A stretch of 21,723 nucleotides of DNA, taken from Bifidobacteriaceae bacterium. GTDB taxonomy: Bacteria > Actinomycetota > Actinomycetes > Actinomycetales > WQXJ01. Position numbers and translations under genes: made by a program. Shown piece after piece: positions 16,396-21,723 of the stretch (its first letter is position 1; each line of letters starts with the position of its first letter). Under the pieces are notes generated by a model. That model saw only the letters and a list, made by a program, of their open reading frames with translations, was not told the DNA's origin and did no database searches. Location of the stretch: the NCBI GenBank assembly GCA_031265345.1, contig JAISCU010000359.1, positions 1 to 21,723 on the forward strand, written 5' to 3'.

Positions 16396-17196
16396 ATGAC
16401 GACTTATCGCGACAAGCGCGGGAGGGTGCGGTGGAGTGACCTGTTCGCGATCGACCCGAGTTTCAAGGAATGGAAGCTGGGCTCGCTCTCGGACGCCGAG
16501 ACACGGGCGTTCCTGCGGCCCTCTGCGGTGCCGCCCGGTCTGGAGGCCATGACTGCCAGCGACTATTTCGATGCCTGCTTGCTCTGTTACGAGGCCAACC
16601 GCGAGGAGAAGCGCTGGGACGGCACCCCGGCTTTCGAGATCGCCGGCCTGAGCGCCAAACAGGCCTACGAGCGCAACGCGGACGGTCGCGACGAAGGCCT
16701 CACGTCGCTCCCCGAGGACGACCCGTCCGCTTTCAAGCACTGGCTGTTGCACCGGGAGTCGTGGGGCGGTCACCCGTGGGAGATCATGCGTGGCGGCAAC
16801 AGCACGCATGTCAACTTGGGCGTCACGTTCGAGGCTGGGTCGGGCTACCACTATTGGTTGGCGGGGAAGAACCGGATCGCGGAGGTCGTCAGATCGGCCA
16901 ACGCCTTGGAACGCGCTGGGCTCCCGGTCATCGTGGACCAACGCGACGTGATCGACGGAGTGGTGAGCGGGGAGGGGTTCGTGTACATAGTCCCGAACGG
17001 CACAGTGCCGAGGTACTGCTGGTACCTCTTCCCGGGCGAGCGCACCGAGTACTACATCAATATCCCCACGGATTTCACCAGGTCCCAAACCATGAAGCTG
17101 ATCCACCGCGCGCATTGGTACCCCGACCAGGCCGTCGAGGACCTGGTCGCGGAGGGCGACCGGCTCCACGCCGCCGCGCACCCGGCGACTTCTTGA
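16396..17196 (+). CDS. Conserved-looking hypothetical protein
   Basis: 266 aa, unrecognised. No signal peptide or membrane helix is visible, so it is probably cytosolic. Composition is unusually rich in Trp, Tyr, His and Asp for a random frame, and codon third positions are GC-rich, so it is a real gene. Features: DYFDACLLCYEANREEKRWD (about 55-74), ELSAKQAYERN-like helix, HWLLHRESWGGHPWEIMRGG (about 114-133) followed by NSTHVNLGV, and a C-terminal FPGERTEYYINIP. The clustered His/Trp/Arg segment could be a substrate or metal site (inference). AGGGAG lies 6-7 bases before the ATG. It is divergent from the class III aminotransferase and is followed by a 19-bp-stem hairpin, so it is probably a single-gene transcript. 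Confidence 0.75.
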   Translation: MTTYRDKRGRVRWSDLFAIDPSFKEWKLGSLSDAETRAFLRPSAVPPGLEAMTASDYFDACLLCYEANREEKRWDGTPAFEIAGLSAKQAYERNADGRDEGLTSLPEDDPSAFKHWLLHRESWGGHPWEIMRGGNSTHVNLGVTFEAGSGYHYWLAGKNRIAEVVRSANALERAGLPVIVDQRDVIDGVVSGEGFVYIVPNGTVPRYCWYLFPGERTEYYINIPTDFTRSQTMKLIHRAHWYPDQAVEDLVAEGDRLHAAAHPATS

Positions 17197-17208
17197 CGAT
17201 GCCGCTGA

Positions 17209-17265
17209 CGAGCCCCGCCGGACACCGATTGGGGACAGTACCCAACCGGTGTCCGGCGGGGCTCG
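17209..17265 (+). terminator. Very strong hairpin after the 266-aa gene
   Basis: Perfect 19-bp arms (17209-17227 and 17247-17265; CGAGCCCCGCCGGACACCG and its complement), then one A-C mismatch, then TTGGG/CCCAA and a 7-base loop GACAGTA. It lies 12 bp past the stop codon. There is no T-run, so it may act as an intrinsic terminator of the GC-rich actinobacterial type or as an mRNA 3' end. Confidence 0.65.
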
Positions 17266-17320
17266 AAACAATCGGCCGGCCTGCCGCCCGACCGGCGGCG
17301 GCGGGGCCGTGCCCGGCGAT

Positions 17321-17373
17321 GTCCGTAAGTAGCTTCAACTGGCGGCGTGATCCAGTTGCGGCCGCTTGCGGAC
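17321..17373 (+). repeat. Long imperfect hairpin with plus-strand wobble pairs
   Basis: Two 22-base arms (17321-17342, 17352-17373) around the 9-base loop CGGCGTGAT. Twenty of 22 positions pair, three of them as G-U on a plus-strand RNA. The left arm starts with GTCCGTAAGT, which recurs at 17674 without its partner arm. Confidence 0.65.
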
Positions 17374-17698
17374 AAGGGCGGCCGACACCGCACGGGTTGG
17401 GACCCGCGTTCGCGCCGCGCCGGAACCGGTGCCGGGGCGAGCGCAGACGACGAGTCGCCTCCAGAGTTTCGCGACCGGGCGGGACGCGGAGAGCCCACCG
17501 AGCGGCATCGTGCGCCGGAAGGGCTTTTCTGTCGACGTGAAGGGAAGTCTGCGGCCCTTGGGCACGGAATGGGGACGGACCCGTTATCCACAGGGCCTGA
17601 CCTGGGCAAACGCCCTTCGAGAATCCCAGGACGAGCATGAAAAGGTACCGTCCCTTTTCCGACGGTTCGGCGGTGTCCGTAAGTGGCCCCAGTTCGGT

Positions 17699-17762
17699 TG
17701 ATGCCCGGGGCGACCAGAGTCAGACCGGGGGATGCGGGAAGACGGCCGAGCGGCATCGGACA
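17699..17762. repeat. Short REP-like repeat copy
   Basis: Begins TGATGCCCGGGGCGACC and ends GGCCGAGCGGCATCGGAC. Both arms of the family are recognisable, but the middle is shorter than in the copies at 20729 and 21479. Confidence 0.5.
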
Positions 17763-17811
17763 TGAAGGAGGCGGGAGCAACTGTGCGATGCAGCAGCGCT
17801 TCGCGGGTCGA

Positions 17812-17844
17812 AACCAGAGATGGGGACTGCCCCCAACTCTGGTT
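17812..17844. repeat. Hairpin with TGGGGAC-type tip
   Basis: AACCAGAG/CTCTGGTT arms (8 bp), an A-A mismatch, then TGGGG/CCCCA around ACTGC. Its tip resembles that of the hairpin at 17209-17265. It lies about 40 bp past the end of the converging five-TM gene. Confidence 0.6.
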
Positions 17845-17881
17845 CAGGGCGGCGAGGAACGCGCAAGACGGCTTGGCGCGG

Positions 17882-18376
17882 TCAACCCACGAACGCGAAG
17901 ACCACGGACAACACCACCAACAGCGCGGCCGGCGCTCCGATGAAGATGAGGACACGACGCCAGGTCAGGAACCCGGTCATGGAGTCGCCGCCCATGATGA
18001 CCACGTATGCGGCGATGAGGATCGAGACGATGGCGGCGCCGATTCCCGCCCCCGCCAGATCGTCCAGGGACGCGGCGGTGGCGGTCCCCGTGGCCATCTC
18101 GAGGATGAGCCCGATCACGGTGGCCAACCCGAAGGCGACGGCGCCCAGGCCTCCCTCTTTCAACCCGAGGAAGGTCAAGAACATGCCGATCGTCAACAAC
18201 GCGGCGGCGATGCCCGTCGTCACGTCGAGGGCGGACGCGGGGGCCATCGGCGCGTCCACCCTGGCGCCGCCCCGGAACGCAGACAGACTCATCACCCCGT
18301 TGAAGATGATCGCCAGCCACACGAAGATGACCACGTATCCAGACATATGCGCCCGGTCCCTCGCCCAGAAGATCAT
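17882..18376 (-). CDS. Five-TM membrane protein of unknown function
   Basis: 164 aa, unrecognised. About five hydrophobic helices are visible (near 12-30, 50-72, 78-95, 110-128 and 141-163), with few charges between them and a cytoplasmic-type RR pair before the last helix. The ATG at 18376 is preceded by GAAAGGAAAG on the minus strand; an upstream extension of the frame is Arg/Pro-rich and not coding-like. It lies about 300 bp downstream of the ABC permease gene on the same strand. It may be an accessory membrane part of that transporter, as YtrA-type operons often carry extra membrane proteins (inference). The gap holds a dyad cluster and a repeat copy, so it could be transcribed separately. 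Confidence 0.7.
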   Translation of the reverse strand: MIFWARDRAHMSGYVVIFVWLAIIFNGVMSLSAFRGGARVDAPMAPASALDVTTGIAAALLTIGMFLTFLGLKEGGLGAVAFGLATVIGLILEMATGTATAASLDDLAGAGIGAAIVSILIAAYVVIMGGDSMTGFLTWRRVLIFIGAPAALLVVLSVVFAFVG

Positions 18377-18407
18377 GACAGCTTTCCTTTCGCTCAGCCA
18401 TTCCCAA

Positions 18408-18462
18408 CAGATTCGTCGAGTCTGGCAGCGAAAGCGCTGGAGAAGGTCTGCTCGGAGCAGAC
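18408..18462. promoter_or_regulatory. Cluster of three short dyads upstream of the five-TM gene
   Basis: Three inverted repeats follow each other: CAGATTCG-T-CGAGTCTG (18408-18424, 7 of 8 pairs), CAGCG-AAAG-CGCTG (18426-18439) and a perfect GTCTGCTC-G-GAGCAGAC (18446-18462). They lie 32-86 bases upstream of the start at 18376. Operators or leader hairpins are both possible. Confidence 0.45.
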
Positions 18463-18501
18463 AGTTCCGGCCTGCGCGGGAGGGTTCAACAAAAGGGCTT
18501 T

Positions 18502-18592
18502 GGACGATGCCGTTCGCGCGGCCCCGGCTCCCAGGTCGACCCCGCGACAACTCGGGTTGGGGAGGGGGCCGACTGCTGCGCGGCATCGTCGC
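18502..18592. repeat. REP-like repeat copy inside the ABC operon
   Basis: Left arm GGACGATGCCG and right arm GCGCGGCATCGTC, with GGCCGACTG before the right arm as in the other copies. It separates the permease and five-TM genes. Confidence 0.65.
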
Positions 18593-18674
18593 CGGGACTG
18601 GCGAGCGCAGCCGGCCGGCCGCGCTTGTGGAGCCGCCCCTGACGAGCGCGTCGATCGAGGCGTTGCGGCGCTGG

Positions 18675-19370
18675 TCAGGGAGCGGCGCGGCGCAGGACTG
18701 GCCAGGCGGTGGCCATCGCGACCACGGCCAACGCGGCCAGGCAGGCGCCAAGCTGAACGGAAGTCAATCCGGTCAAGAAGCCCCAGATGCCGTCCCACCA
18801 GGAAAAGACCGTGGCCGCCGTCGAGAACGCCGCCACCAGGACGAACATTGCGCCACCTGTCGCCAGCAAGCCCCTGGCCCGCCAACGCCGGAAGCAGCAA
18901 GCGATCCAGAAGGCGGCCCCGAGCGCCAACGCGACCAGGCCGAAGAAGCCCATGAACTGTCCCGCCCATGCGTTCTCGGCGCCTATCGGCATGGCGAAGA
19001 AGCGGGCGTGGGAACCGAAGCCGTCGGTGACCGACTCGAGGACGCCGAACACTGTGCAGATGGCAGCGAACGCCAGGGAGAAAGCAGTGAAGAACACGGC
19101 TGTGCCGAGGAAGTAGACGCGGCGCCCCAGGCCCAGCGCGAAGGAGAAGGGATACATGCCTGCCACCAGGGCCAACGTGGCACCGAACAACGCCCAGAGC
19201 GGAGCCTGAAAGCCGCCTGTCATCACGTTCTGTTCGCCAGTCGCAGCCGCTGTCACCGCGCCGATCGCATAGGACAGCACGGCTGCGCTGGACAACACCA
19301 GCGCTGGCACGGTCAAGTAATTGGTGCGTTCCAGCAAGTAGAGCCGGGAAACCTGGAGCACGCGATTCAT
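18675..19370 (-). CDS. ABC transporter permease-like protein (six TM)
   Basis: 231 aa, six evenly spaced hydrophobic helices and short loops, as expected for an ABC-2-like permease of a YtrA-regulated exporter. There is no recognisable sequence motif; the role rests on topology and on the adjacent ATPase. The ATG at 19370 is preferred: AGGAGA lies 6 bases upstream. An ATG at 19376 would overlap the ATPase stop (ATGA) but would put the ribosome binding site directly against it. Likely translationally coupled to the ATPase gene. The transported substrate is unknown. Confidence 0.8.
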   Translation of the reverse strand: MNRVLQVSRLYLLERTNYLTVPALVLSSAAVLSYAIGAVTAAATGEQNVMTGGFQAPLWALFGATLALVAGMYPFSFALGLGRRVYFLGTAVFFTAFSLAFAAICTVFGVLESVTDGFGSHARFFAMPIGAENAWAGQFMGFFGLVALALGAAFWIACCFRRWRARGLLATGGAMFVLVAAFSTAATVFSWWDGIWGFLTGLTSVQLGACLAALAVVAMATAWPVLRRAAP

Positions 19371-19372
19371 GA

Positions 19373-20293
19373 TCATTCTCCTCTCGCGCCGGTCCCCGCC
19401 AGCGCCTCGGTCTGGTGGGTGGTCGCGTTGACCACCAGTTGCTGCAGCGACACTTCTGAGACTTCCAGCCCGAGCCGGGCCGCCTCGGCAGACTCGTCGG
19501 CGGTCAGCTTCCCCTCAACCGAAGCGCTGGCCAGACCGCCGATTCGCTCTCGGCCCAGGACCGTCCGGTCACGCACGAACCGGTCCACGGCGTCCGACGG
19601 GCCTGCGACCGCGACCGACGCTCCCCTCAGAGCTTCAGCGTCCCGGTCGATCAGAATCCTGCCCTGGTCGATCACCAAAACGTGGTCCAGGAGATGGGCG
19701 ATCTCGTCTATGAGGTGGGTGGACACGATGACGGAACGCGGTCGCTCGGTGAAGTCCTGCAACAGAGCGTCGTAGAACAACTGGCGGGCAACGGCGTCGA
19801 GGCCAGCGTATGGTTCGTCGAAGATGGTCAATCGCGCACGCGACGCCAGGCCCAGGATGATCCCGACCGCGGATCGTTGGCCGCGAGACAGCTTGGAGAT
19901 CCTGCGATCGGTGGGGAGTTCGAAGTGCTTCGTCAGCTCCGTCGCGTACTCATGGTCCCAGTCGTCGTAGAACCAACTGGCGCCAGTGAACACGTGACGC
20001 GCGGCGAATGAGTCCGGGTACTTCTGGTCCTCGCTGATGAAACAGATGCCCCTGAGCTCCCCGCCAGATGGCGTCGGTTGGCGTCCCAGCGCCCAGACGC
20101 GGCCCGAGGTCGGGAACAACTGCCCGGTGAGGAGGCGCATCATGGTGGTCTTGCCCGCGCCGTTGCGGCCCAGCAGGCCACAGATCGAGTTCTCCTGGAT
20201 TTCGACGGACACATGGTCCACCGCGCGGACGTCCCGGTAGCTCTTGGTCAATTCCTCGGTCCGGGCCGCGAACGGTCCCTGGTCGGTAATCAC
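19373..20293 (-). CDS. ABC transporter ATP-binding protein
   Basis: 306 aa. Nucleotide-binding subunit on the cytoplasmic face. Walker A GRNGAGKTT (42-50), ABC signature LSRGQ (135-139, Arg in place of the usual Gly at position 3), Walker B LTIFDE (155-160), D-loop GLD and the switch His193 (STHLIDE). The C-terminal 90 residues after the core vary and resemble the small extra domain found in the YtrB/exporter branch. The start is GTG at 20293, overlapping the TGA of the repressor gene (GTGA). GGGGGAAG precedes it. It pairs with the permease below to form an exporter, possibly for a drug, peptide or cell-envelope precursor (family inference). Confidence 0.93.
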   Translation of the reverse strand: MITDQGPFAARTEELTKSYRDVRAVDHVSVEIQENSICGLLGRNGAGKTTMMRLLTGQLFPTSGRVWALGRQPTPSGGELRGICFISEDQKYPDSFAARHVFTGASWFYDDWDHEYATELTKHFELPTDRRISKLSRGQRSAVGIILGLASRARLTIFDEPYAGLDAVARQLFYDALLQDFTERPRSVIVSTHLIDEIAHLLDHVLVIDQGRILIDRDAEALRGASVAVAGPSDAVDRFVRDRTVLGRERIGGLASASVEGKLTADESAEAARLGLEVSEVSLQQLVVNATTHQTEALAGTGARGE

Positions 20294-20652
20294 TTGTCTT
20301 CCCCCTTGTCGGCGATCATGTCGATGATGCGGTCCCGGTCGATGCCGAGTTTCGCCGCCTCCGCGAGCAGCGGCGTCACGAAGCTGGACTCGAAATGGGC
20401 TGCCCTGGCGGTCGTGACCGCAGCGCGCGCGTCCGGCGCGACGAACATGCCCACGCCGCGCCTTTTCACCAGCACGCCGCGCGCCACCAATTCCCCGACG
20501 CCCTTCACCGCCGTCGCCGGGTTGACCCGGAAGAAGCGGGCCAACTCGCTGACTGAGGGCGCCTGGTCGCCGGTGTCCAGGGTCCCCTGGACTATGGCGT
20601 CCTCGATGTGCTCCGCGATCTGGATGAAGATCGGGCGGCTGTCATCGATCAC
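20290..20652 (-). CDS. GntR-family transcriptional regulator, YtrA subfamily
   Basis: 120 aa, the short YtrA form: a winged helix-turn-helix (about 1-72; SVSELARFFRVNPATAVKG is the recognition region) and only a short dimerisation tail instead of an effector domain. It heads an operon with the ABC ATPase and permease, the classical YtrA arrangement, and should repress it. The GTG at 20652 has GGAGG (20665-20661) 8 bases upstream. A near-perfect 24-bp palindrome overlaps the predicted -10 of its promoter, which supports autoregulation. Confidence 0.93.
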   Translation of the reverse strand: MIDDSRPIFIQIAEHIEDAIVQGTLDTGDQAPSVSELARFFRVNPATAVKGVGELVARGVLVKRRGVGMFVAPDARAAVTTARAAHFESSFVTPLLAEAAKLGIDRDRIIDMIADKGEDK

Positions 20653-20682
20653 GCTGGTCGCCTCCGGGTTGGCTGGTGTACT

Positions 20683-20723
20683 GGTGTATCAGTAGACTAA
20701 TACACCGACACGGCATGTGGCAA
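20683..20723 (-). promoter_or_regulatory. Promoter and YtrA-type operator of the GntR-ABC operon
   Basis: The palindrome at 20683-20706 has perfect 7-bp arms GGTGTAT/ATACACC and continues with one mismatch towards the centre. On the minus strand TTGCCA (20723-20718) and TAGTCT (20699-20694) form an 18-spaced -35/-10 pair, and the palindrome covers the -10. A further half-site, GGTGTAC, lies at 20674-20680. Repressor binding would block RNA polymerase. Confidence 0.7.
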
Positions 20724-20728
20724 ATCCT

Positions 20729-20817
20729 TTGCACGATGCCGCCTGGTCGTCCCCGGCGCACCGGTCGAGCGGGCGCGGACCCGTGTCTGGCGGCCGGGCC
20801 GACTGCGCGGCATCGGC
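20729..20817. repeat. REP-like repeat copy, left of the toxin-antitoxin pair
   Basis: Begins TTGCACGATGCCGCCTGGTC and ends GCGCGGCATCGG. It is in the same orientation as the copy at 21479-21570; the two agree closely over both outer thirds and differ in the middle. One base of the right arm is missing compared with that copy. Confidence 0.8.
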
Positions 20818-20840
20818 ACCCGCGATCCTGTAACGGGCTC

Positions 20841-20859
20841 GTAAGCGTACGATGCTTAC
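20841..20859 (+). promoter_or_regulatory. Putative leaderless promoter and operator of the toxin-antitoxin operon
   Basis: GTAAGC (20841-20846) and GCTTAC (20854-20859) form an inverted repeat ending at the start codon. TACGAT (20848-20853) between them fits a -10 box 6 bases before the ATG. No Shine-Dalgarno is seen and the -35 is weak. Binding of the antitoxin here would give autoregulation, as usual for such modules. Confidence 0.45.
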
Positions 20860-21093
20860 ATGACTGATACGGTGCCGATTCGGGTTCCCGTCGAGACCCG
20901 CGACCAGCTCAAGAGGGTCGCTGCCGGTCGCGGCACCACCATCCCGAAGGCTCTGGCGCAGTTAGTCTCGGAGGCGATGTGGCAGGAGGCGTTCCGGGCC
21001 GAGCGTGAGGCGCAAATCCTGGACAGCCAGAATCCCGCTGTCCAGGCCGAGGACGCCGAATGGGACGCGATCTCCGATGAAGCCATCGATTGA
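20860..21093 (+). CDS. Ribbon-helix-helix antitoxin (MazE-like)
   Basis: 77 aa. The N-terminal half reads as a ribbon-helix-helix DNA-binding domain (beta strand TVPIRVPVETRDQLKRVA, then TTIPKALAQLVSEAM). The acidic C-terminal half (AEDAEWDAISDEAID) is the usual toxin-neutralising tail. It overlaps the toxin gene by 17 bases, so the two are coupled. ATG at 20860; probably leaderless (see the site upstream). Family level is inferred from pattern and partner; the exact antitoxin class is not certain. Confidence 0.82.
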   Translation: MTDTVPIRVPVETRDQLKRVAAGRGTTIPKALAQLVSEAMWQEAFRAEREAQILDSQNPAVQAEDAEWDAISDEAID

Positions 21094-21457
21094 GTCGGCG
21101 CGGCGCGGCGAGGTCTGGCTGGCCGCACTGGGCGCGGGCAGGGCGGGCGAGGTTGGCAAGAACCGACCAGTGCTCATCATGTCGGTTGACTGGATCGCTG
21201 CGGCCAGCCCCGACGAGTCCGTGATCGTGGTGCCGTTCACCTCCTCGCGGGCGCCCTCGCCGCTGAGGCCGGGCGCTCCGGGCGGGCTCGGCCTGCGCTC
21301 CGATTCGGTTGCCCTTTGCCGCGCCGTCCGGTCGGTGTCCCGGAGCCGTCTGCTGGAGCGGATCGGCCAGGCCCCCGGCGGATATGTCGACCAAGTCGCC
21401 GCGATGGTTTCGGCGATGATCGGTGGCCCGAGGACCGAGACTGCCGCGCCCAGCTGA
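21077..21457 (+). CDS. MazF/PemK-family endoribonuclease toxin
   Basis: 126 aa. Sequence-specific mRNA interferase. Motifs: RRGEVWLAALG at the start (9-19), KNRPVL with the catalytic-type Arg30, and VIVVPFTSS with Thr55, all in the expected order. The ATG at 21077 lies inside the end of the antitoxin gene (17-base overlap), as in many mazEF pairs. A Pro/Gly-rich loop (residues 57-72) is somewhat longer than in compact MazF proteins. The pair is flanked by two direct copies of the REP-like repeat. Confidence 0.9.
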   Translation: MKPSIESARRGEVWLAALGAGRAGEVGKNRPVLIMSVDWIAAASPDESVIVVPFTSSRAPSPLRPGAPGGLGLRSDSVALCRAVRSVSRSRLLERIGQAPGGYVDQVAAMVSAMIGGPRTETAAPS

Positions 21458-21478
21458 GGTTCGTAGTCTTCAGGGGCG

Positions 21479-21570
21479 TTGCACGATGCCGCCGGGTCGT
21501 CTCCGGCTCTCAAGCGGGCCCGGCGCGGACCCGTGCCTGGCGGCCAGGCCGACTGCGCGGCATCGTGCAA
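21479..21570. repeat. REP-like repeat, best-preserved copy
   Basis: Perfect 14-bp inverted ends: TTGCACGATGCCGC (21479-21492) and GCGGCATCGTGCAA (21557-21570). The inner part includes GGCGCGGACCCGTG and GGCCGACTG as in the copy at 20729. It lies between the toxin gene and the converging gene end at 21592. Confidence 0.85.
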
Positions 21571-21591
21571 ATGCTTGCCGGGGCGAACGGG

Positions 21592-21723
21592 TCAGGCCGG
21601 GAGTTCGGCTTCCGCCACCGCCTCCGCCAATACTGGGTCGGCTTTCAGGTTGATCCGCATGGCGTAGAAGCTGCGCCACACGAAGACGGCGCTGACCAGG
21701 AACAGCACCCCGGCGAGCACATG
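21592..21723 (-). CDS. C-terminal end of a membrane protein (partial, right edge)
   Basis: The last 43 codons and TGA of a gene that begins beyond the right edge. A hydrophobic helix (VLAGVLFLVSAVFVW) is followed by a charged cytoplasmic-type tail RSFYAMRINLKADP and an acidic end. The frame is open to the edge. It is too short to name; a transporter or other multi-pass protein is plausible. It converges with the toxin gene across a repeat copy. Confidence 0.7.
   Translation of the reverse strand, partial: HVLAGVLFLVSAVFVWRSFYAMRINLKADPVLAEAVAEAELPA

Larger units (their letters stand above)
17266..17881. other. Gene-free, hairpin- and repeat-rich stretch
   Basis: No frame here looks like a real gene: open frames on both strands are Arg/Pro-rich, overlap one another and lack family motifs. 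The stretch holds two further hairpins (17321-17373, 17812-17844), a degenerate REP-like copy (17699-17762), a single repeat arm (17503-17510), and two direct copies of GTCCGTAAGT (17321, 17674). It also holds a GGGACGG/CCGTCCC pair (17572-17578 and 17649-17655). Confidence 0.6.

Noticed and set aside
16180..17271. N-terminal extension of the aminotransferase frame to 822 aa
   Set aside because: The extension is Arg/Pro-rich, is antisense to a real gene, and the ATG at 16179 has a good ribosome binding site and the family start.
17321..17373. Integron attC site
   Set aside because: Lacks the conserved R and L box core sites and there is no integrase or cassette array nearby.
17052..17780. 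242-aa minus-strand frame in the hairpin-rich gap
   Set aside because: It runs through hairpins and half repeats and contains the same translated repeat phrase twice (ATYGHRR); no family features.

Overview
The window looks like a chromosomal segment of a high-GC actinobacterium. Codon use is strongly GC-ending and GTG/TTG starts are common. The housekeeping core (large DExH helicase, topA with a lysine-rich tail and glycine-rich C-terminal repeats, tmk, holB, secreted TAP-type hydrolase) matches a gene neighbourhood known from Actinomycetota. I cannot name the genus.

Left part (1-4800, mostly minus strand): the N-terminal two thirds of a DExH helicase runs off the left edge. Upstream of it on the same strand is a 672-aa membrane-anchored protein with a Pro/Gly/Gln-rich cytoplasmic repeat region and two similar external domains. 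A 617-bp divergent intergenic region follows. It holds a strong hairpin and four ~70-bp repeats, each built as two nested inverted repeats. An SDR-family oxidoreductase then starts on the plus strand.

Central part (4800-14800): topA and trmL on plus; a convergent, chimeric 'histidine kinase' on minus that has lost its ATPase domain and carries a beta-rich lipoprotein-like C-terminus instead; then tmk-holB (ATGA overlap), a lipoprotein alpha/beta hydrolase (S33/TAP type), and an S26B/SipW-like signal peptidase with a long Pro/Arg-rich tail.

Right part (14800-21723): a class III (GSA-type) aminotransferase on minus, sharing its stop site with the signal peptidase gene and divergent from an unrecognised 265-aa gene. 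Next is a ~685-bp gene-free stretch rich in hairpins. An operon on minus follows, read from right to left: YtrA-type GntR repressor, ABC ATPase, six-TM permease, then a five-TM protein separated by its own dyad cluster and a repeat copy. The repressor operon starts at a near-perfect 24-bp palindrome overlapping a promoter. A MazEF-like toxin-antitoxin pair on plus lies between two direct copies of a palindromic repeat. The C-terminal end of a membrane protein on minus closes the window.

A dispersed REP-like repeat ties the accessory parts together. Its intact copies are ~65-95 bp, with inverted arms whose core reads CGATGCCG...CGGCATCG. It occurs as full copies (16.3, 17.7, 18.5, 20.7, 21.5 kb), as half copies (8.2, 9.7, 17.2, 17.5 kb) and as an 18-bp core inside two protein-coding genes, where it encodes the same peptide, PDGIGQ. 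No rRNA, tRNA, CRISPR or transposase gene was seen.
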